A stretch of DNA of 64,000 bases from Candidatus Latescibacterota bacterium (GCA_012270975.1 JAAXHH010000141.1:987958-1051957), one strand, 5' to 3'; counted from the first letter of the stretch, positions 17,888 to 27,495 are shown. The notes: generated by a model from the letters alone, not told the origin. Numbers and translations are program-made.

Positions 17888-18952
17888 ATGAAATACGGGA
17901 TGTTCATCATGCCCTTCCATGATCCGGTCAAACCGGCGGCGCAGTACCACGACGAGGACCTGGAACTGATCGTGCGCTGCGAGGAACTGGGGTTCACCGA
18001 GTTCTGGATCGGCGAGCACCACACCATGAAATACGAGAATATCGTGCTGCCCGAGGCCTTCATCGGCAAGGCCCTGGCCATGACCCACTCCATCCGGCTC
18101 GGCACGGCGCCTACCTGCCTGCCCTATCACCACCCGGCCCACGTAGCCAGCAGGCTGGCCTTCATGGACCAGCTTTCCCACGGCCGGCTCAACCTGTGCT
18201 TCGGTCCGGGCAGCGTGACGACGGACCTCGAACTCTACAAGATCGATCCTAAACTCAACAGCGCCATGGCCGCCGAATCGGCCGAGATGATCCTGCAGAT
18301 CTGGAGCCAGGACCCGCCCTACCACCTGAAGGGCCGCTTCTGGGAGATCGACCTGGAAGAAAACGTGGACCGCGACACGCTGATCGGCTATATCCACAAG
18401 CCCCTGCAGCAGCCCCATCCGCCCATCTGCGCCCCGGGGATGAGCATGAATTCCTCCACCATGAAGCTGGCGGGCGAGAAGGGCTGGTTTCCCATCAGCG
18501 CGAACATATCCCCCGGCAATGTCGTAGCCGACAACTGGCGGGTGTACGAGCAGGCGGCCCTTGAAGCCGGACGTACGCCGGACCGCAACGACTGGCGCGT
18601 CTCCCGCAGCATCTTCCTGGCCGACAGCAAGGAGGAAGCGGCGGCGAAAGTGCGCACCAACTCCCTGGGCCGGGGCTTCGAATACCTCGGCGGCCTCTTC
18701 GACCAGGGCCTGGGGCGGAAGATGCTCAAGCGGGATCCGGACATGCCGGACTCGGAGTGCAACCTGGACTACCTGATGACGGAGCAGATTATCCACGGCG
18801 ACGTGGACGAGGTGGTGCGCCGGCTGGAACTGTTGCGGGAGGAGACCGGCGATTTCGGCACGCTGATCCTCATGGGGTACGACTGGGACGACAAGGAAGC
18901 CTGGCTCCGCAGCATGGACCTCTTCGTCCACGAAGTGATACCGCGCATGTAA
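17888..18952 (+). CDS. LLM class flavin-dependent oxidoreductase (copy 2)
   Basis: 354 residues from ATG 17888 with AGGAG upstream; the frame stays open farther upstream but across the intergenic region. It closely parallels copy 1 along its whole length, including EELGFTEFWIGEHHTMKYEN, LGTAPTCLPYHHPAHVASRLAFMDQLSHGRLN and PDMPDSECNLDYLMTEQIIHGD. Differences are concentrated in the middle (residues 120-200), where substrate-contacting loops lie in this family. A heterodimer, as in luciferase LuxA/LuxB, is possible but not demonstrated. Confidence 0.92.
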   Translation: MKYGMFIMPFHDPVKPAAQYHDEDLELIVRCEELGFTEFWIGEHHTMKYENIVLPEAFIGKALAMTHSIRLGTAPTCLPYHHPAHVASRLAFMDQLSHGRLNLCFGPGSVTTDLELYKIDPKLNSAMAAESAEMILQIWSQDPPYHLKGRFWEIDLEENVDRDTLIGYIHKPLQQPHPPICAPGMSMNSSTMKLAGEKGWFPISANISPGNVVADNWRVYEQAALEAGRTPDRNDWRVSRSIFLADSKEEAAAKVRTNSLGRGFEYLGGLFDQGLGRKMLKRDPDMPDSECNLDYLMTEQIIHGDVDEVVRRLELLREETGDFGTLILMGYDWDDKEAWLRSMDLFVHEVIPRM

Positions 18953-19005
18953 AACTGAGCACGGGCGCCGCACCGCCACGCCACCGCACCGCCCAAGGAG
19001 CATAG

Positions 19006-19812
19006 ATGAAGGGTCCACGCCTCCCCTACCGCTACGATCATTACACCTGGGTCGAACTGAAAGAAAAAGTCAAGGAGCAGCCCGCCGTCATTCTGCCGGT
19101 CGGTTCCACTGAGGACCACGGCTACCACATGCCCATGGACGTGGACACCTTCCTGGTGAGCAGCGTGTGCGAAGGCGCCGCGAAGCTCATTCCGGACGAG
19201 GTGCTGATCCTGCCGGCCCTGCCGTACGGCTTCGAAGACCATCACATGGACTTCCCCGGGACGATCACCGTGCGGGACGACCACCTGCAGGACTTCGTCG
19301 TGGACATCACCCGGAGCGTCGCCCACCACGGGTTCCGGAAGATCCTCATCGTCAACGGCCACGGCTCCAACGCCACCATCCTCGAGACGGCGTCACGGCG
19401 GACGGTCATCGAGACCGACGCCCACTGCGGCACGCTCAACTGGTGGAGCGTGGTCCAGTCGAAGCTCTGGGAGATTGGCGACTCCGAGCTCCAGTCCCAC
19501 GCGGACGAGATCGAGACCTCCGTCTACCGTTACCTCAACGACGGCGCCATCCAGATGGACAAGGCGGTGCGGGAGGTGAAGATCCCCGTGTCGAAGTACT
19601 ACTGGCGCGGCTGGATCCGGGGCAAGGGGGCCTCTCCCCTCCGCATGATGGACCAGTGGTCCCGGATAACCGAGTCCGGCGTCATCGGCGACGCCACCGT
19701 TGCCACGGTGGAGAAAGGTGAAAAGCTTTACCGGGCGGCATCAGAAGAGCTGGCCGCCCTGATCCGGGAGTTCCGCGAACTGCCCATCGAGCCCAGGGTC
19801 GACCTGCACTGA
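19006..19812 (+). CDS. Creatininase family amidohydrolase
   Basis: 268 residues, ATG preceded by AAGGAG. It carries the metal-binding motifs of the creatininase/ArfB family: LPVGSTEDHGYHMPMDVD, FEDHHMDFPGTIT, ILIVNGHGSNATIL and SHADEIETSVY. The family hydrolyses cyclic or linear amides such as creatinine or formamidopyrimidines using two divalent metals. It is the last gene of the 13.1-19.8 kb plus-strand series, with 53 bp between it and the second LLM gene, and could open a ring or amide after flavin-dependent oxidation (inference). Confidence 0.92.
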   Translation: MKGPRLPYRYDHYTWVELKEKVKEQPAVILPVGSTEDHGYHMPMDVDTFLVSSVCEGAAKLIPDEVLILPALPYGFEDHHMDFPGTITVRDDHLQDFVVDITRSVAHHGFRKILIVNGHGSNATILETASRRTVIETDAHCGTLNWWSVVQSKLWEIGDSELQSHADEIETSVYRYLNDGAIQMDKAVREVKIPVSKYYWRGWIRGKGASPLRMMDQWSRITESGVIGDATVATVEKGEKLYRAASEELAALIREFRELPIEPRVDLH

Positions 19813-19906
19813 CGCATTGCCGTGGAATCCGCCACGAAGGGCACGGCGCTGCATTACAGGACCAAGGGGAGACGGCCGCCGGCCATCTCCCCGGGAGTAC
19901 CTGTTC

Positions 19907-21939
19907 ATGAACGGCGAAATACTACAAAACACACGATTCGGGCATATCCTCCGCCGGACGTTGAAGCGGCTGACCCCCGATACGTGGATGAAGCGCTGCG
20001 CCTATGCGGGACTGATCATGGCGGCGGCGTCCTTTCTGTTCACGTGGTTCGTCGTGTTCGTACTGGCGATCACCCTCCTGGCCGTCAGCGCCATCTATTA
20101 CACCTGGAAGACGTTCTCCTGGCTTCGGAACCGTCTGCTTTGGAAAGTCCGGAACCGCCTGCTCGTGTCGTTCATTTTCGTCGGCCTCGCTCCCCTTTGC
20201 ATCGCTTCTCTGGTCAGCCTGCTCATCGGATGGCTCTGGATCGGAACCCTGGGTACCAACCTGGTCGCCCGCCATATCGAAGAGACGACCGATCGGCTTG
20301 ATCACCTCCCGCTCGAAATACAACTGGCCCTGCTGAGAACGGCTTCGGAGGACAGACAGCCATTGGCCGGGATCGTGGACGAGATCGTACGGAACAATCC
20401 GGACCTTTCCGGCCTGTCGATCAGCGTATTCGAGGATGGCCGTCCGGTGCATGCAACTCCGCCTTACAATTCGCTGGAGCCACTCCCGGACTGGTTGCTC
20501 CGGGAGGACCATTTCGCCGACGTGGTCTATGACAGCCTGCCGACCGGCCTGCCTGACGGCCGTTCCCCGCTGTCCTTTAGCGCCGGCGGCGTGATCGGAT
20601 TCCGTGACCGAAGTCTCTACGTCCTCGCTTCCATGCCGCTTGGGGAGGCCTACCGGACGAAGATATGGGAAGACTTAGGCGCGCAGGTCTCGTTTCAGTC
20701 CGGACCTGGAAATCTAGAGGAGTTCTCCTCCGTAGAGCCTCCTCCCTCGACCGTAGAATGGCGCCAGTTGCCGCTTGGACTGGGTACGCTTCAGGTACCC
20801 TGGTTCTTTGCCTTCCCCGCCAGATCCTGGAAGCATGGCATAAACAATCTGATGATCCTGGGCCTGAATCTGGACCCGATACATCTATTCGAAGCCACCG
20901 CCAGTGCAGACATGCTGCTGACCGGTCTGCCCGAACTGTTTTACATAGTCATCATCTTATGCACGGTATTTGTTTGCTTCGAACTGGTATCCTTCATGAT
21001 CGGGCTGCTCGTTTCGCGACGGATCACCACCGCGGTGCATGGGCTGTACGAGGGAACGGAAGCCATTCGCTCTGGCAGGATGGACTTTCGCGTGGAAGAA
21101 AAAACGCGGGATCAACTCGGCGAACTCAGCCGTTCCTTCAATACCATGGCGCAGAGCATCGAGATGTTGATGAACGAAGAAAGAGAAAAAGAGCGTATCG
21201 AAACGGAACTGTCCATGGCCCGGGAGGTGCAGGCCCGTTTCATACCCAACGTGCCGCCTCAGCAGGGTCCCCTCGAACTGGCCGGAGCCTGGATCCCCGC
21301 CCGCACGGTCAGCGGCGACTACTACGACTTCATCGAACACCGGGACCGAATGCTGGACATCGTGGTCGGCGATATCTCGGGCAAGGGCATATCGGCGGCG
21401 CTCATGATGGCCGGGCTGCAGGCGTCCCTGCGATCCCAGGCGCTCGACCCCGCGCTGGAGGGAAGCCCGGAACGGCTGTCCAGACTGATGTCCCGTCTCA
21501 ACGTCTATCTGTGCCACAGCACGGCGCCGGAGCGATTCGCCACGCTTTTCATCTGCACCTTCACATGGAGACATCCCGGCTGAATTACTGCTGCGCCGGA
21601 CACAATCCGCCCCTGCTCCTCCGCAAGGACAGCGATGACATCACGCTGCTCGAAAGCGGCGGTTGCCCGATCGGGTTGTTCCCGGAGGTGGAATACGAAG
21701 AGTCCTCCGTCCGCGTCGATCCGGGGGATCTCTTCGCGGTCTATACCGACGGCATTACGGATGCGCTCAACACGGAGGATGAAGACTTCGGGGAAGCGCG
21801 CCTCCGGCAGGTCCTGTCGCGAAACCGCAACAGGCCCAGCGAGGACATCCTGGACCGGATCCTCGCCTCCGTACGCGACTTCTCCCTGGGCGCGGAACAG
21901 TTCGACGACCAGACCGCCGTAATCGGCCGCGTACGCTGA
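19907..21939 (+). CDS. PP2C/SpoIIE-type membrane phosphatase with HAMP domain, -1 frameshift at about 21562
   Basis: ATG 19907 (GGGAG upstream). Two N-terminal TMs (about 20-75 and 110-140), a periplasmic sensor region, a TM near 350-380, a HAMP linker (RRITTAVHGLYEGTEAIRSG), a short coiled coil and a SpoIIE phosphatase domain (AREVQARFIP, SGDYYDF, VGDISGKGISAALMM). The frame ends at a TGA near 21584 in FATLFICTF, but the rest of the domain (METSRLNYCCAGHNPPLLL to FDDQTAVIGRVR) continues in the -1 frame. Re-reading C21562 gives the expected FICTF-H-METSRL. No canonical slippery heptamer is present, so an indel (real or assembly) is most likely. Intact, the protein would have about 677 residues and regulate an anti-sigma-factor antagonist. 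Confidence 0.85.
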
Positions 21940-21957
21940 GCGCGTCGTCGACCCGGT

Positions 21958-24477
21958 TTAGCGGGATCCGGGCTGCCGCGCAGGAGGAAGTGACGTAGCC
22001 CCTCTTGCCGCGGCACACCCCGCGATGACATAGCAGACCGCCGCCGCCGTTACCGTCAGGGTAAACCCCCACTGCATGGCGATGATCATGGCCAGCGGCG
22101 AAGCCAGGACGGAGGCACACCCGTTGACGCCCCAGGCCCAGGGGACCAGGGCGGCGGCCCGCTTTCCGAAGCGCTGCAGTCCGAGGGGAAAAGGCAGCCC
22201 CATGGCGAAGGCCAGGGGCGCAATGAGGACGAGGACCGTGGCGAGGCGGAGCGCCAGGGGCCAAGCGCCCCCGTACAGGCTGAGGAGGATCAGGCCGGTG
22301 AACACCGGAATAGCCATTACCGCCGGCACCAGGGCCAGCCTGGCCAGGGTGACGCCGGGCAGGGAGGCGATACGGTTCGCCGCCAGGCTTCCCAGGCCCG
22401 AGCAGAGGAGAAATCCCCCCACGGTGGCTGCTCCGCCGATCACGGGATCGCCCAGGAGACGCTGGAATCCGGATAGAAAGGCGATTTCCAACACCAGGTA
22501 GGCCAGTCCGACGGCCAGAAAGTACACCGCGGCGGCAGACCGGCCGGACGCCCTGCGGATGTCGGAGCGAAATCCGAAGGGCAGGAGAATCAGGATCATT
22601 CCCGCGAGTGTCACGATGACCGCGGCCGACAGGACGAAGAGAAAGGCCAGTTCCGACCGCAGCAGCCAGCCGGCCCCGTATACCCGCCTGAATTCGGGCA
22701 GGGCGCCGAGCTTGCCGAAGTTGCCGAAAAACGGGCGGTCGTCCGTGGCGGGGCGGACATCGAAGGGCCACTCGTCAAAGAAGCCCGCGGTTTCGTCCGG
22801 GTCCCCGGACAACAGCGAAAGCATCGCGTGGTACAGGTAATCGCCTTCTTCGCCCGGTGGACCGGGCAGTTCGTCGGGCCGGTTCAGTTCGCCTGCCGTT
22901 ACCCCCTCGAAGTACACCGGGGTCAGGTTTCTCTCCGCGATCAGGTCCCGCAGCCGACGGATCTCCCCTTCCCGCCACGGCCTTGGCCGGACCATGGTGC
23001 AGACGCCCAGGAAATCCCGGACCATGGCGATGTGCGAGCCGGGCCGGGCGGACCGGGCGGACCGGGCGGACTGCGCGATCCCCGACTGCTCCAGGGCGGC
23101 AATGATCGTCGCCGCGATCTTCGCGTTGTCCCGGGGGGGCAGTTGTATGCCGCGGGACACGTGGAGGATGCCGTCCGGTGACAAACGCCGCAGTGCGGCC
23201 GCCACGCCCTCCACCGTCATGAGATGATCCTGGTTAAGCCCTTCCAGGCCGCCCGCGGCCACCGACCAGGATTCCATGCCCGCCAGTTGAATGAGATCGA
23301 AGGCTTCCGCCGTTCCTTCGAGGAAAGCCCGCGGTTCCACGGGATGAAGCGTGACGCCCGGGAGACCGAATATCGCGCCGCCTTCATCCTCCAGAGGCCC
23401 GGCCAGGAGGTCCGGCAGCACCCGGTTCGGCTGCACGACGTCCACCGATTCCGCACCATTCCGTCGGGCCAGCCAGATGTTGCCGCCACCGACCTCGTCC
23501 AGCAGCAGTACCCTGGGATTCGCAGGGACCAGGCCGTAGGGGAGGGCCATGAGCGTCCCCTCCAGGGCCTCCGACTGGTCCGGCTGGTCGATGCGCAACA
23601 GGGAACCGGCACGATGACCGTCTACGACGATCGACGCCATGGACGGCGGCACGCGATCGTCGGTCATGAAGGCCATGTCGTGAAAAGTATCGCTGCCGAA
23701 AACCTCTACGACCCCCGACGGACCGAAAGCGCGGGCCAGCTGCTCGGCCTGTCCGTCCGCTTCAAGCCGGTTCACGTAGGCGAGGTACTTGTCGTCGTCC
23801 ACGCGGATGGATGGCGGATCGAACAGCACTGGAAGCGTACCGGCAAGCAAACCCGCGCAAACCAGTCCGGCGCTCATGGCCCGCCGGTCAGTGCGCCATG
23901 CCGCGGCCAAGACCACGGCCCCGGTCGCGTAGCCCAGCCAGGCGGGTTCCACGAAGTACATGACGATAGTCACGCCGACCGCGCCGGACGCGCTGCCGAT
24001 CAGGTTCGACGCGTAGACCGCGTTCAGCCGTTCCCCGGCGGACATCAGCGCCAGTCCGATGGCAGTGGCGCCCAGGGCGAAAGGAACGGTGAGCAGGGCC
24101 CAGTACCCCACCCACCAGGCCAACTGGCCGACGACCAGGCCGGGCAGGAAGCGGCCGGTCACGGGCAGAAGCTGCGCGGCCTGAAGCATGAGGGGAATGG
24201 AGAGGGCCGTCAGCAGGACCAGGACCGGAAGGGCTGTTTGCCTGTGCCGGAGGAGGCAGCCGCGCCACAGCGACAGGATGGCGCCGCTCATGCCGAAACC
24301 GAGCAGGGCGATGGTGATGACGAGGAAGGCGAAGTGGTACCAGCTCGCGTACTGCAGGACGCGAATGAGCCCGATTTCGAAGGCGATGACGCCACAGGAC
24401 ACGAGGCCGGCGGTTCGTACGAGGTAACTCGTCGGCAAACCCTCGGGCGTATCCGGGTTTTCGATTCGCGTCGTCAC
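21958..24477 (-). CDS. Polytopic membrane protein with spermidine-synthase-like domain
   Basis: 839 residues from GTG 24477, whose GTGA overlaps the stop codon of the pcm-like gene (4-nt overlap), indicating translational coupling. About seven TMs (residues 20-240) precede a soluble domain resembling spermidine synthase (RVLLLDEVGGGNIWLARRNG, FDLIQLAGME, LNQDHLMTVEGVAAALRRLSPDG), and further TMs complete the C-terminus. The S-adenosyl binding loop is degenerate relative to true aminopropyltransferases, so catalytic activity is doubtful. Fusions of this kind are widespread in environmental genomes without known function. It converges with the phosphatase gene. Confidence 0.82.
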   Translation of the reverse strand: MTTRIENPDTPEGLPTSYLVRTAGLVSCGVIAFEIGLIRVLQYASWYHFAFLVITIALLGFGMSGAILSLWRGCLLRHRQTALPVLVLLTALSIPLMLQAAQLLPVTGRFLPGLVVGQLAWWVGYWALLTVPFALGATAIGLALMSAGERLNAVYASNLIGSASGAVGVTIVMYFVEPAWLGYATGAVVLAAAWRTDRRAMSAGLVCAGLLAGTLPVLFDPPSIRVDDDKYLAYVNRLEADGQAEQLARAFGPSGVVEVFGSDTFHDMAFMTDDRVPPSMASIVVDGHRAGSLLRIDQPDQSEALEGTLMALPYGLVPANPRVLLLDEVGGGNIWLARRNGAESVDVVQPNRVLPDLLAGPLEDEGGAIFGLPGVTLHPVEPRAFLEGTAEAFDLIQLAGMESWSVAAGGLEGLNQDHLMTVEGVAAALRRLSPDGILHVSRGIQLPPRDNAKIAATIIAALEQSGIAQSARSARSARPGSHIAMVRDFLGVCTMVRPRPWREGEIRRLRDLIAERNLTPVYFEGVTAGELNRPDELPGPPGEEGDYLYHAMLSLLSGDPDETAGFFDEWPFDVRPATDDRPFFGNFGKLGALPEFRRVYGAGWLLRSELAFLFVLSAAVIVTLAGMILILLPFGFRSDIRRASGRSAAAVYFLAVGLAYLVLEIAFLSGFQRLLGDPVIGGAATVGGFLLCSGLGSLAANRIASLPGVTLARLALVPAVMAIPVFTGLILLSLYGGAWPLALRLATVLVLIAPLAFAMGLPFPLGLQRFGKRAAALVPWAWGVNGCASVLASPLAMIIAMQWGFTLTVTAAAVCYVIAGCAAARGATSLPPARQPGSR
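23045..23071. repeat. Three copies of a 9-bp unit (CGGGCGGAC)
   Basis: Units at 23045, 23054 and 23063 lie inside the membrane protein gene and encode the tripeptide repeat Ser-Ala-Arg on the minus strand. Confidence 0.9.
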
Positions 24478-25331
24478 TGTTCGACTCGGCCGGTCATGGG
24501 CACGAAACGCACCGGCATCACGGTGCGGGAGGTTCGCTCTCCGTCCGCCGTCTTGCGTACTACGACGAGCCGCTGCACACCCGTCATCTCGCCGATGGGA
24601 ATGACGATGCGGCCGCCGGGCTTGAGCTGGGACCACAGGAGCGGCGGCAGATGGCCGGCCGCGCAGGTGACGATGATGGCGTCGAAGGGGCCCGCCTCCG
24701 GCCAGCCAAAGTAGCCGTCGCCGTGGCGCGTCTGAATCGCGTCATACCCCTCCTCGGAGAGCAGACCGCGGGCCCGATTCAGCAGGGTTTCGATGATCTC
24801 CATGGTGTACACGTGGGGCGTAAGGTGGGCGAGCACCGCGGCCTGGTAGCCAGAACCGGTACCGATCTCCAGCACTTTCGAAGTCGAATCGATTTCGAGC
24901 AATTCGGTCATGTACGCCACGATATAGGGTTGGGAGATCGTCTGCCCGAGTCCGATGGGCAGGGGCGTATCCTCGTAGGCGATGCGCCGGGTCTGTTCGT
25001 GGACGAAAACGTGGCGGGGCGCATCCATCATGACCCGGAGGACGGCCCCGTCCGTGACCATTGGAGACTTGTCCAGGATCTCCTCGACCATGCGGGTCCG
25101 CTCATCCTGCCGCTCGTGGACGGAGCGGGGACGCGGCGGCGTCCAGGAGGTGTCCGGTACGACCGGACGGACCGGCCTGGCGGCCTGGGCGGCCGACGAA
25201 GCCGAGGGGTCCGGTTCCGCGGCACAGGCGATGGGCACGGTTCCACACAAAAGCGGGAAAACGCATAACTTGATGATATTATGTATTTTATGCACGGACA
25301 TCATGGGAATCTCGAACCGCGTGATCTGCAT
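24474..25331 (-). CDS. pcm: Exported protein-L-isoaspartate O-methyltransferase
   Basis: 285 residues as given; starts at 25304 or 25301 (Met-Met) are also possible and none has a strong ribosome binding site. A signal sequence (NIIKLCVFPLLCGTVPIACAAEP) precedes a PCM domain: MVTDGAVLRVMMDAPRHVFV, AYEDTPLPIGLGQTISQPYIVAYMTELL, VLEIGTGSGYQAAVLAHL (SAM loop) and IIVTCAAGHLPPLLWSQLKPGG. PCM repairs isoaspartyl damage using SAM. An exported form raises the question of methyl donor supply, since SAM is cytosolic. It is coupled to the downstream membrane protein by a GTGA overlap, which could be a clue. Confidence 0.9.
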   Translation of the reverse strand: MQITRFEIPMMSVHKIHNIIKLCVFPLLCGTVPIACAAEPDPSASSAAQAARPVRPVVPDTSWTPPRPRSVHERQDERTRMVEEILDKSPMVTDGAVLRVMMDAPRHVFVHEQTRRIAYEDTPLPIGLGQTISQPYIVAYMTELLEIDSTSKVLEIGTGSGYQAAVLAHLTPHVYTMEIIETLLNRARGLLSEEGYDAIQTRHGDGYFGWPEAGPFDAIIVTCAAGHLPPLLWSQLKPGGRIVIPIGEMTGVQRLVVVRKTADGERTSRTVMPVRFVPMTGRVEQ

Positions 25332-25362
25332 GGGTTCAATTGGCTCTGCGTGTAACTACTTT

Positions 25363-25384
25363 GTATATACGCCGTATATACGCC
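25363..25384. promoter_or_regulatory. Tandem palindromic octamers upstream of pcm
   Basis: The self-complementary octamer GTATATAC occurs at 25363-25370 and 25374-25381, each followed by GCC. They lie 30-80 bp before the possible pcm starts, in the short gap after the epimerase gene. They may form a -10 region and an operator. Confidence 0.4.
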
Positions 25385-25403
25385 GTCGGAGAGTCCTACC
25401 GCA

Positions 25404-26126
25404 TCATCCCGCCGACACCGGCCGCCTGTAGAACCGCTGAGGGTTGGTCCGGGGTTCGTAGCCGAGGATGCGCCGGGCCTTGTCGATAGTGTACTTGCCC
25501 TGCTGAAGGTAGCTGCCCATGTTGAAGGCCTGGAAATAGTCCGGCACTTTCTCGATTTCCAGGGCAAGCCGGCAGGCCTCCACCAGGTCGTCGTACACGA
25601 TGGTGAAGGGCGGATGATCGGCGTTCCTTACCTGCTCTTCGGGCATGGGACCCAGTCCGTTGAACTGGTAGCACACGGTGTGTATACGGTACTTGCGGGC
25701 GTAGATCCTGCAGATCTCCATGGCCAGGTGCTTGGTCAGCATATAGTAGGCCGTGCCCGGCGCCTGGGGCACGTCTCCGATGTCGTGGTCGTGGAGGTAA
25801 CCGGGGATGATGATCTCCGGGCCCGTGTGCAGGATCTTCGTAATGCCGAGTTCCGCCGCCGCCTTCATCACGTGCCAGGCGCCCCGGACGGACACGGCGA
25901 AACTCGCCACCGGGTCCTGCCGGACCACGGTCCAGTTCATGATCGCGTCCATGCCGCGGGCGGCTTCCAGCACCTGCCCGTAGTCGCCCATGTCCACGTG
26001 CATAATGGGCTTTCCGCCGGGATGGGGACGGATATCGGCCAGGCGCAGGTTGTAGTGCTGTTCCAGGCCGGGGATGATGAAAGGCGCGATGTTCCCGGAG
26101 GCGCCCAGGAGGAGGACGTTTCTCAT
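25404..26126 (-). CDS. NAD-dependent epimerase/dehydratase family protein
   Basis: 240 residues, ATG 26126 preceded by AAGGAG. Extended-SDR fold: NVLLLGASGNIAPFI (Rossmann loop), DMGDYGQVLEAARGMDAIMNW, HTGPEIIIPG and the active-site Tyr/Lys in AYYMLTK. At 240 residues it is shorter than most extended SDRs (about 300), with a reduced C-terminal substrate domain. The substrate, probably a nucleotide sugar or sugar acid, is unknown. It follows the class-III aminotransferase by 73 bp in the same direction. Confidence 0.87.
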   Translation of the reverse strand: MRNVLLLGASGNIAPFIIPGLEQHYNLRLADIRPHPGGKPIMHVDMGDYGQVLEAARGMDAIMNWTVVRQDPVASFAVSVRGAWHVMKAAAELGITKILHTGPEIIIPGYLHDHDIGDVPQAPGTAYYMLTKHLAMEICRIYARKYRIHTVCYQFNGLGPMPEEQVRNADHPPFTIVYDDLVEACRLALEIEKVPDYFQAFNMGSYLQQGKYTIDKARRILGYEPRTNPQRFYRRPVSAG

Positions 26127-26199
26127 GGCATTGCTCCTTCTGTGATTAAGCTTGATTCGCGCCGCCGTTCCAGGTTCGACCGGCCGCGTCTTCGCCTGT

Positions 26200-27495
26200 T
26201 CAGTCCATTTTCGCGATTACGTCCTGCAACACCTCTTCCGCCGACTCAAGAAGCCGGTCGATGTGGCCGTCCGTGTGCGCGAGGGACAGGTAGATCTTCT
26301 CGAAGGGGCTGACGAAGAGTCCCCGCTTGATCATCTCGACTCCAAAAACGAAGGCCTTCTGCTTGTCGGCACGGAACATGGACCCGTAGTCGACAATCTC
26401 CCGCTCCCCGGTGAACAGCACCTGGAGCACGGGCCCTTCGCCGCCGACGAGCAGGGGGATCGAAAGCCGCTCTCCCATGGCCGTGATCTCCCTCGTTATG
26501 CGGTCGCCCATGGCGAAGAGCCGCTCGTAGGTCCCGGGGCGTTCCAGCACGTCAAGCGTGGCCAGCCCGGCGACGGCGCCCAACGGATAGCCGTTGAAGG
26601 TACCGGAAGCGATGATCCGCTTCGGATCGTCCGCCGGACGCCAGCCGTTCATGACGTCCATCACGTCGGCACGCCCGCACATGGCAGCCAGGGGATAGCC
26701 GCCGCTGATGGTCTTTCCGTAGACCGCCAGGTCGGCCGTCACGCCGTAGCGTTCCTGGGCGCCGCCCCAGGCCATGCGGAAACCCGTGACGATCTCGTCT
26801 AAGATGAGGATGATGCCGTACCGGTCGCACAATGCCCGCATCGCTTCGAAGAACCCCGGCCTGGGCAGGATGCACCGTTGCAGGGGCTCGATGAGTATGG
26901 CGGCGAGTTCGTCCCGGTGGCGTTCCACGACTTCGGTGGCCCGTTCCACGTCGTTGAAGGGTACGGCGAGCATGTCCGCCGACCAGTTCCGGGGAATGCC
27001 GCCGCCGTCCGGCAGGGTGTCGGGATAGGCGCCGGGCTCCAACGTCCGCGCCCCGTGCAGCGCCGCATCGCTCACGCCGTGCCAGCCCCCCTCGAAGCGC
27101 AGACAGCGGTCACGGCCCGTGAAGGCCCGAGTGGCCCGCAGGGCGAACTGGATCGATTCGGATCCGGTGATCACCAGGCGGACCTTCTCCCCGCAGGGCG
27201 AGGCGTCGACCACGCGTTCGGCCAGCTCGATAGCCGGTTCGTTGAGGGCCATGAAGGTCGTCCCGCGCGAGACCTGGCGGGTCACCGCCTCCACCACTTC
27301 GGGATGGGCGTGACCGAGGATCATCGGGCCGGACCCCAGGAGAAAATCGATGTACGTCCTTCCCGAGGTGTCGTGGATCGTCGCGCCCTCGCCGTGGGTC
27401 ACGACCAGATTGGCTTCAGGCGGTAGGCGGAATTCGCCATTGGAGCCGCCCACGAAAACCCGTTCCGCCCGTTCGATCAATGCGGTTTGAGACAT
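26200..27495 (-). CDS. Class-III PLP-dependent aminotransferase (glutamate-1-semialdehyde-mutase-like)
   Basis: 431 residues from ATG 27495 (AAGGGAA upstream). Fold-type I class III features: GRTYIDFLLGSGPMILGHAHPEVVEAV, ITGSESIQFALRATRAFTGRDRCLRFEGGWHG, LILDEIVTGFRMAWGGAQ and the PLP-lysine in AVYGKTISGGYPLAA. Closest in pattern to glutamate-1-semialdehyde 2,1-aminomutases and related omega-transaminases, but no tetrapyrrole genes surround it, so a catabolic or biosynthetic transaminase role in the local cluster is more likely. Confidence 0.9.
   Translation of the reverse strand: MSQTALIERAERVFVGGSNGEFRLPPEANLVVTHGEGATIHDTSGRTYIDFLLGSGPMILGHAHPEVVEAVTRQVSRGTTFMALNEPAIELAERVVDASPCGEKVRLVITGSESIQFALRATRAFTGRDRCLRFEGGWHGVSDAALHGARTLEPGAYPDTLPDGGGIPRNWSADMLAVPFNDVERATEVVERHRDELAAILIEPLQRCILPRPGFFEAMRALCDRYGIILILDEIVTGFRMAWGGAQERYGVTADLAVYGKTISGGYPLAAMCGRADVMDVMNGWRPADDPKRIIASGTFNGYPLGAVAGLATLDVLERPGTYERLFAMGDRITREITAMGERLSIPLLVGGEGPVLQVLFTGEREIVDYGSMFRADKQKAFVFGVEMIKRGLFVSPFEKIYLSLAHTDGHIDRLLESAEEVLQDVIAKMD

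Noticed and set aside
19817..19906. Earlier in-frame start of the SpoIIE phosphatase
   Set aside because: The extra 30 residues are Arg/Pro rich and lie before GGGAG at the proper distance from ATG 19907.
21545..21562. Programmed -1 frameshift in the phosphatase
   Set aside because: No X-XXY-YYZ slippery heptamer or clear downstream structure; an indel is simpler.
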